Below are positions 58,550 through 64,000 of a stretch of 64,000 nt of DNA, in pieces. The stretch is from NCBI GenBank assembly GCA_023974075.1, contig CM043801.1:26825736-26889735 (forward strand), read 5' to 3'. How positions within the stretch are numbered: position 1 is the first letter of the stretch; every line of letters starts with the position of its first letter. The translations under genes were made by a program, and so were the position numbers. This stretch comes from Chaenocephalus aceratus. Taxonomy: Eukaryota > Chordata > Actinopteri > Perciformes > Channichthyidae. The notes under the pieces are model-generated. The model had not been told where the DNA came from and searched no databases. It was given only the letters and a program-made list of their open reading frames with translations.

Positions 58550-59754
58550 GTAAGTGCCTTTTGCAATTTGCATTCACTGCTCATTTGTAAATGATGCATT
58601 TCAGAGTGTCTGTGAGCTCATATTTTCTGTGTCCTGGTCTTCTCAAATCCACTGAGTGAAGATTACCTTACTCTGACCTGGGATCACATTCATGCAATCT
58701 GTCGATGCCACCCAGGAGCTGAGGAATGGCCTTGACTGACCATCTGACTGCCCGAGAGGCCGTTTTAAACGCAGCACTCGGTGACATGGAAACCACTTTT
58801 GAAGCCAAACATGAAACTGCTTCTCCACAGTAGACTACACTCATTATGTTTGGCCATCAATCAAGTAAACTGCAGCCGCTGACTCACCTGAAATACCTCC
58901 CTGTCACTACAACTGACCTCAGCAACCACCTGAGTCACACCCCAGAAACATCCTGTCAGGGACCTTTTGAACAGTCCCGCTTTGTTTCAGGTTGTGCAGG
59001 TGATAAAAGGTCATTCTCTGTGTTCACCTCCGGCATGTGTGAGGTTAATGACAAGTATGTCCGCTGAGGCTTGAGGGTCAGGCAGCCGAAGAGGACTCCG
59101 GAGCCTTCTTTGACTTCTCAATTGAAGAGGCAGCCGCTGCTTTAAAAACGCCCTCAGGCACTCAGTCTACCCCCTCTGTCTTTGTCTCTCTGTGCAGCCA
59201 CCTTCCTCCATCAGTTAAGCAAGACATACTGTAGCTTCATTCTGTTAAGCTGCTTATCTCTTTTCCAGCACAGTCAGGCACTGTTAATCTTTTCTTTTGT
59301 CTGGGTTGGTCAGACTCCTCCCCAGGAAGGTAAACATGGGGTCTGGAACCTGTTCAGGCGTGGGCAAACGGAGACCTGGAGGAGAAAGGCAGCTCCAACT
59401 TGATTCCCAGCCCGCACAGTGTTGACGAAACAAAAAGGTTCAGGGTTTCTGTGGAGGCTAAAAGGCCATGTTTATCTGGTACAGTAGATATTGATCCACT
59501 GACTAACATTCACTGAGTGTGTGCTACTGATGACCAGAACAACTCACATAGAGCATTCAACGCCAGAATAGAAAACTTAATATGTTATGGGGACTGCTGG
59601 TTGCATATTTGAAGACCATAGAGTCTTGGATGGACATTTTGTAGATTAACAACATGTTGATTACATGAGAAAATAATTCATCAGTAATGAAACAATTGTT
59701 GCAGCACCAACGGATTTTAAATAGTAGTTTTCATTAATTAAATGTTTTATCTAG

Positions 59755-60115
59755 GCAAGGCAAGTTTATTTATATAGCACCTTTCAACACAAGGCAATTC
59801 AAGGTGCTTTACAAAAATGAAAGACATTCAGACAAAGGCATTTAAATTAAATGAAAAGATAATAAAAGAAACGCATGAATAAAAAGTACATGAATAAAAA
59901 GTTACAGTGCAGTTTAAGATATGAATAGTTCACACAGAAGTTCCACTTTACTGATGAACACAACGGCTCAGTTTCAATTAAAAGCAGTGACAAATAGATA
60001 AGTCTTCAGCCTGGATTTAAAAGTAGTAAGAGTTGCAGGTTTCTGGGAGTTTGTTCCAGATGTTTGGAGCATAATAACTGAACACTACACATCTAGTGTC
60101 TATGTTTAGTGCAAT
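59755..60115 (-). mobile_element. LINE 3' end, short copy
   Basis: It carries AAGGCAAGTTTATTTATATA and GGCAATTCAAGGTGCTTTAC, the same as the copy at 62980, then decayed coding sequence. It is 5'-truncated and on the minus strand. Confidence 0.75.
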
Positions 60116-61062
60116 ATTGCTTGAATGATCCTATTTTTATCAAGCCAAATTGCTGTAACTACATTTATAATCCAGCCTATGTGCACCTTTACCCCTAAAG
60201 AAATGCATTCAGTTTTAAAAAGCTGCTTCATAGCAACATATGCATTATATACTCATCTACAATCTAGTTATTTTTTTTATGGAAATTGTTTTTCTTAAAA
60301 AGCCTAGTTATTTCTCACTACTCATTTCTAAGCTTAAAAATAGATCACTTTTAACTGACTTCTTTCAAAACGTTGTCATGTAAGTGCTTGAACAGCTGCA
60401 CAGGATCCTTTTGAGGCCTGATTGAAGACTTTGAGCTTCCTCCAAACAGCTGAAATCTTTAACCTGGCCCTCCTCTTGGCTGCTCTTGTGAAAATGAAGT
60501 CCAAGGACAGAAAAGGGAGGCACTTCAGGTCAAACTCATGTGTCAGGAAAGCAGCCAAAACTCCCTTTTTCGCATTTTCAACTTACAGTTTCAACGCTCT
60601 TGACGACTTGCTAGGTATAAAAACAGACATAGTGAAATGTTATGACAACCAGAAAATGGGAGTTGGAAGAGTAAGAAGCTCCCATTTGCAATGATTGGGC
60701 ACCCTTGTTCAGTGCTGCTTTTTTACCCGACATTTAAGTGCTTTCTGGTTCTCTTTCTTGTGCTCTCTGATTTGAGACTGCATGTTCAGCCCTCTGTCCA
60801 GCTGCCACCTGCCACCAGATCTGCAGCCAACCTGGGGTCCACAGCCGACCCCGGCAGATGTCCCTGAGTGGACACTGGGGTGTAGGGGGCACAGGGGCAG
60901 AGTAGGCAAGGTGACACAACAGACAGAAGGAGAAAGAGCCACAACAACAAAAAGAGCAAAAAAACATTGGTCTTGGACATTTTGTTTGAGCTGACATAGA
61001 GAAACTGTGTGTGTGTGTGTGTGCGTCTTTGCTCATCATGCTGCCTCTCTTTGCTCTCACAG

Positions 61063-61222
61063 ATTATGGGGAATTCGTACGCCGGGCAGCTGAAGTCCGC
61101 TCGATTTGAAGAGGCTCTCCACAACTCTATCGAGGCGTCGCTGCGTTCCAGCAGTGGAGACCCACAGCCCATCTTCACAAAGCTCTACCTGGAGCCGGAG
61201 CAGTATCCTGGTAACATGGAAG
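61063..61222 (+). CDS. greb1l: greb1l first coding exon
   Basis: The acceptor is CTCACAG at 61056-61062, then ATT and the start ATG at 61066-61068. It encodes [20 protein letters not shown] through [12 protein letters not shown]. The donor is GTAGGA. This ATG was chosen because [10 protein letters not shown] is the known N terminus of the family. Confidence 0.95.
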
Positions 61223-62828
61223 GTAGGAAATGCACAAGTCTGCCCGGTTATCAGTAATGAGTTTCTTGACATTCACCTTTGGTTAAAATATAAAATATGA
61301 CACATTCATTGTGAAAGTGTTACATGTTCCCTAAAAGGACTGACGTGTTATCAATATTGACTTATTGAGTCAAAGCTGTGGTTGTGTATTTCCTAATAAT
61401 TTCTTGGAAAGTTTACTACGAACAGAAATATGTCTGTTGGTCCTAATTTAAAGAGAATGTATTAGTTAGTTAGTTAAACTCACATACAATTTCATACATG
61501 TATTATTAGAACTTAATGTTTTATGTAGGTTAAATTGAATGCGTTACTTTAAACAAAATGTCTAACTTTTGCCTGTTGAGGTTAACTGCTGTGCATTGAC
61601 TAAAACGACTCTTTATGTTACCGTTCTTTAAATCGCTATAATTTCCTGTGATGAGTATTCAATTACGATTTCAATTCCTTCTCGTAAATCTATTCGAATT
61701 TTTTTAGTAATTGAAAATCCAGTGTTACCTATACTTTTAATCCAGGCCTGGTGAAAATAATCACATTTAAAATGTCCATCAGACATGAAGTCAAAAGCAG
61801 ACCTCCATGGTGTGGAGCCAGGCCACGAGCTTGTGAACAGAAACTCTTCCAATAATCCGGAGGAGATGGAGGACGATGATGACTCAGACAGCAGCAGCCC
61901 CCCCCTCCCCTACCTTCAGGCCACTGCGCCCGACGGCTGCTGCACGCTGGACGGTAACTTTAAAGGCCTTAATGTAGACCATAAACACTTAACAGGTTTA
62001 GTTTGAATGACAAAAACATTACATATATATACACAGTATAGCGGGTGTCTTTGTTTTCCTCCCTTACAGTATAAACTATCCAATCCAACCTAAAATCTCT
62101 CTTTATTTACTTCAAATGTCACATCTGTCTCATCCTTCCTCTTCAGGTTTCTGCCAGGCCGGCAAGGACCTCCGCCTGGTCTCCATAGCAACTGAGCCCA
62201 TTGACATCCCAGGGGGCTTCGAGCTGGTCGGCGCCCGGTCCCCCGGAGTGCCCGAGCACATCCTGGTGTGTGCCGTGGACCGCCGCTTTTTACCTGATGA
62301 TAATGGGAAAAATGCACTTTTAGGTCAGTCTGTTCTCCCTGTCGGATATCAGCGCCATTTCAACTTCCTGGTAGAAGGATGTCAAACAGACAGAACTGTA
62401 AAATAAAGCAATATTCCCTTTTGTGTTCCTCCAGGTTTTTCAGGAAACTGTGTGGGCTGTGGAGAAAAGGGTTTCAGATACTTCACTGAGTTTTCAAACC
62501 ACATCAACCTGAAGTTATCCACTCAGCCAAAGAAGCAGAAGCACTTAAAAAACTACCTGGTGAAAAATTCTCAGGGTGCTCTGTGCAAAGGATCCCTCAT
62601 CTGCTGGAAAGGTATACATCCAACCTTTTCAAACACATTTTTTATTAGAAATGGTATGCTGTTAAGAACTGTTTGCTACAGTTTTTGTGATTTCTCTCTC
62701 CTCAGACAGTAAATCCCGTCAGTTCTCGAAAAGTGCGTCGACGTCCAAACCCAGCTCGTCCTCCTCTCTCAGCAGCAAAGAAAACGGAGGCGCCAGTGGA
62801 CACAGCTCCTCTCCCTTCTCCCTGTCAG
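61066..62828 (+). CDS. greb1l: greb1l, GREB1-like protein, 5' part of CDS (partial)
   Basis: GREB1L is a large vertebrate protein related to the oestrogen-induced GREB1. It acts in retinoid-linked gene control and is needed for kidney and inner-ear development. Five coding exons (805 nt, 268 residues) join in phase; all their introns interrupt codons after base one. Seen in order: [20 protein letters not shown], an acidic Ser-rich stretch ([12 protein letters not shown]), [14 protein letters not shown], the block [20 protein letters not shown], a Cys-rich segment [35 protein letters not shown], and a Ser-rich linker. [17 protein letters not shown] and the acidic stretch fit GREB1L better than GREB1. 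The gene runs past the right edge. Identity rests on remembered family sequences. Confidence 0.95.
61783..61953 (+). CDS. greb1l: greb1l coding exon 2
   Basis: This 171-nt exon encodes [20 protein letters not shown], the acidic [12 protein letters not shown] run, and [10 protein letters not shown]. The acceptor is CATCAG and the donor GTAACT. The acidic run is typical of GREB1L. Confidence 0.93.
62147..62323 (+). CDS. greb1l: greb1l coding exon 3
   Basis: This 177-nt exon encodes [20 protein letters not shown] through [18 protein letters not shown] to GKNALL, strongly conserved in the family. The acceptor is CTTCAG and the donor GTCAGT. Confidence 0.96.
62435..62611 (+). CDS. greb1l: greb1l coding exon 4 (Cys-rich block)
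   Basis: This 177-nt exon encodes [38 protein letters not shown] and ICWK. The CVGC pair and conserved His may bind metal, which is inference. The acceptor is CTCCAG and the donor GTATAC. Confidence 0.96.
62706..62828 (+). CDS. greb1l: greb1l coding exon 5 (Ser-rich linker)
   Basis: This 123-nt exon encodes [20 protein letters not shown] and [17 protein letters not shown], a low-complexity linker. The acceptor is CCTCAG and the donor GTGAGA. Phase matches exon 4. Confidence 0.9.
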
Positions 62829-62979
62829 GTGAGACTGCACAAAGCACAGATAACTGAACGCATTTGAAGATGTAGTGATCCCCTTTAGGGCCAACATCGA
62901 TTCATTTACCTGCTTGGTGATTAAACAAACAGTTGTCCAGTATTTATTAAAATCCTCCCTAAAGGTATGTTTAATGTAA

Positions 62980-63900
62980 GGCAAGGCAAGGCAAGGCAAG
63001 TTTATTTATATAACACTTTTCAACACAAGGCAATTCAAAGTGCTTTACAAAAAACGAAAGACATTAAGAAAATGGCATGTAAAATCAGTCATTAAAAAGA
63101 AAAGCTAATAAAATAAACATAAAAAGAAAAAATACATGGATAAAAGTTACAGTGCAGTTTAAGATATGAATAGTTCAATTAAAAGCAGCGACAAAAAGAA
63201 AAGTCTTCAGCCTGGATTTAAAAGTAGTCAGAGTTGCAGCGGACCTGCAGGTTTCTGGGAGTTTGTTCCAGATATTTGGAGCATAATAACTGAACGCTGC
63301 TTCTCCATGTTTAGTTCTGACTGGGGACAGAAAGCTGACCAGTCCCTGAAGACCTGAGAGATCTGGATGGTTCATAATTTAGCAGGAGGTCAGAAATGTA
63401 TTTTGGGTCTAAACCATTCAGTGCTTTATAAACCAGCAGCAGTATTTTGAAATCTATTCTTTGACACACAGGAAGCCAGTGTAAAGACTTCAGAACAGGA
63501 GTGATGTGATCCACTTTCTTAGTGTCAGTGAGGACTCGAGCAGCGGCGTTCTGAATCAGCTGCAGCTTTCTAATAGGTTTTTAGTGAGACCTGTGAAGAC
63601 ACCATTGCAGTAGTCGAGTCCTACTGAAGATAAAAGCATGGACAAGTTTTTCCAAATCCTGCTGTGACATTAGTCTTTTAATCCTAGATATGTTCTTTAG
63701 GTGATAGTAGGCTGATTTAGTAACTGTTTTAATGTGACTGTTGAAACTCAGGTCAGAGTCCATGACTACACCTAGATTTCTGGCTTTATCCGTTGTTTTG
63801 AACATTGCAGACTGAAGCTCAGCGCTAACTTTTATACGTTCTGCCTTGGCTCCAAAAACCATTACCTCAGTTTTATATTTATTTAATTGGAGATTAATGT
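62980..63900 (-). mobile_element. 5'-truncated LINE, 0.9 kb, in greb1l intron 5
   Basis: On the minus strand there are three pieces of a reverse-transcriptase C terminus in different frames: NLGVVMDSDLSFNSHIKTV, then HITPVLKSLHWLPVCQRIDF, then FSYYAPNIWNKLPETCRSAA. This is L2/Rex-type. The 3' end has tandem AAGGC units (plus strand). The frame is broken at least twice, so it is dead. Confidence 0.85.
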
Positions 63901-63982
63901 ATTGCCTCCATTCTCCCTAAAATGACAATCTGAGTTATTTTGTTGTTTGGTTTATGCTGATTGGTTTATGTTGTTGCCATAG

Positions 63983-64000
63983 AGACAGATGGTAGTGGCT
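63983..64000 (+). CDS. greb1l: possible start of greb1l coding exon 6
   Basis: A pyrimidine-rich tract and CATAG precede this edge segment. Joined to exon 5 it keeps the frame and reads ETDGSG, which resembles the TD-containing stretch that follows the Ser-rich linker in GREB1L. Only 18 nt are visible, so this is tentative. Confidence 0.45.

Overview
The window is vertebrate genomic DNA, most likely from a ray-finned (teleost) fish. It has long introns, consensus GT-AG splice sites, long (CA/TG)n tracts, and a dense load of short hAT-like and piggyBac-like elements, tRNA-derived SINEs and 5'-truncated LINEs of the kind common in teleosts. No bacterial, plasmid, phage or CRISPR features were seen. 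The species cannot be named from the sequence alone.

Two protein-coding genes are supported, arranged head to head. On the minus strand, positions 557-32774 hold the complete coding region of rock1 (Rho-associated coiled-coil kinase 1). It was rebuilt as 32 coding exons whose phases all match, giving 1365 residues and a stop codon. The C-terminal tail and the rest of the protein match ROCK1 and not ROCK2. On the plus strand, from about 36.0 kb to the right edge, lies the 5' part of greb1l (GREB1-like). There is a likely untranslated first exon with a full CRE site at 36.0 kb, a likely second untranslated exon at 58.4 kb, and coding exons at 61.07, 61.78, 62.15, 62.44 and 62.71 kb. A sixth probably begins at 63.98 kb, and the gene continues past the window. 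From memory, ROCK1 and GREB1L are also neighbours on human chromosome 18q11, so this looks like conserved synteny.

Layout: 1-556 is probably rock1 3' UTR; 557-32774 is rock1, with a 9.7-kb intron 1 and many transposon insertions in the other introns; 32775-33600 is the rock1 5' UTR and promoter; 33600-35990 is intergenic with a LINE nested inside an older LINE; 36.0-61.06 kb is the greb1l 5' region, whose long introns hold LINE tails, two neighbouring hAT-like elements and a 42.4-44.9 kb cluster of inverted repeats and palindromes next to very long TG tracts; 61.07-64.0 kb is the start of greb1l coding sequence, with another LINE tail in intron 5.

No wholly new biological system was recognised. 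The best leads are an in-frame upstream ATG that could extend the GREB1L N terminus, the palindromic repeat cluster at 42.4-44.9 kb, a series of hAT-like insertions with readable 8-bp target duplications, two transposase remnants that have each lost one zinc ligand, and the conserved DETD caspase motif in rock1.
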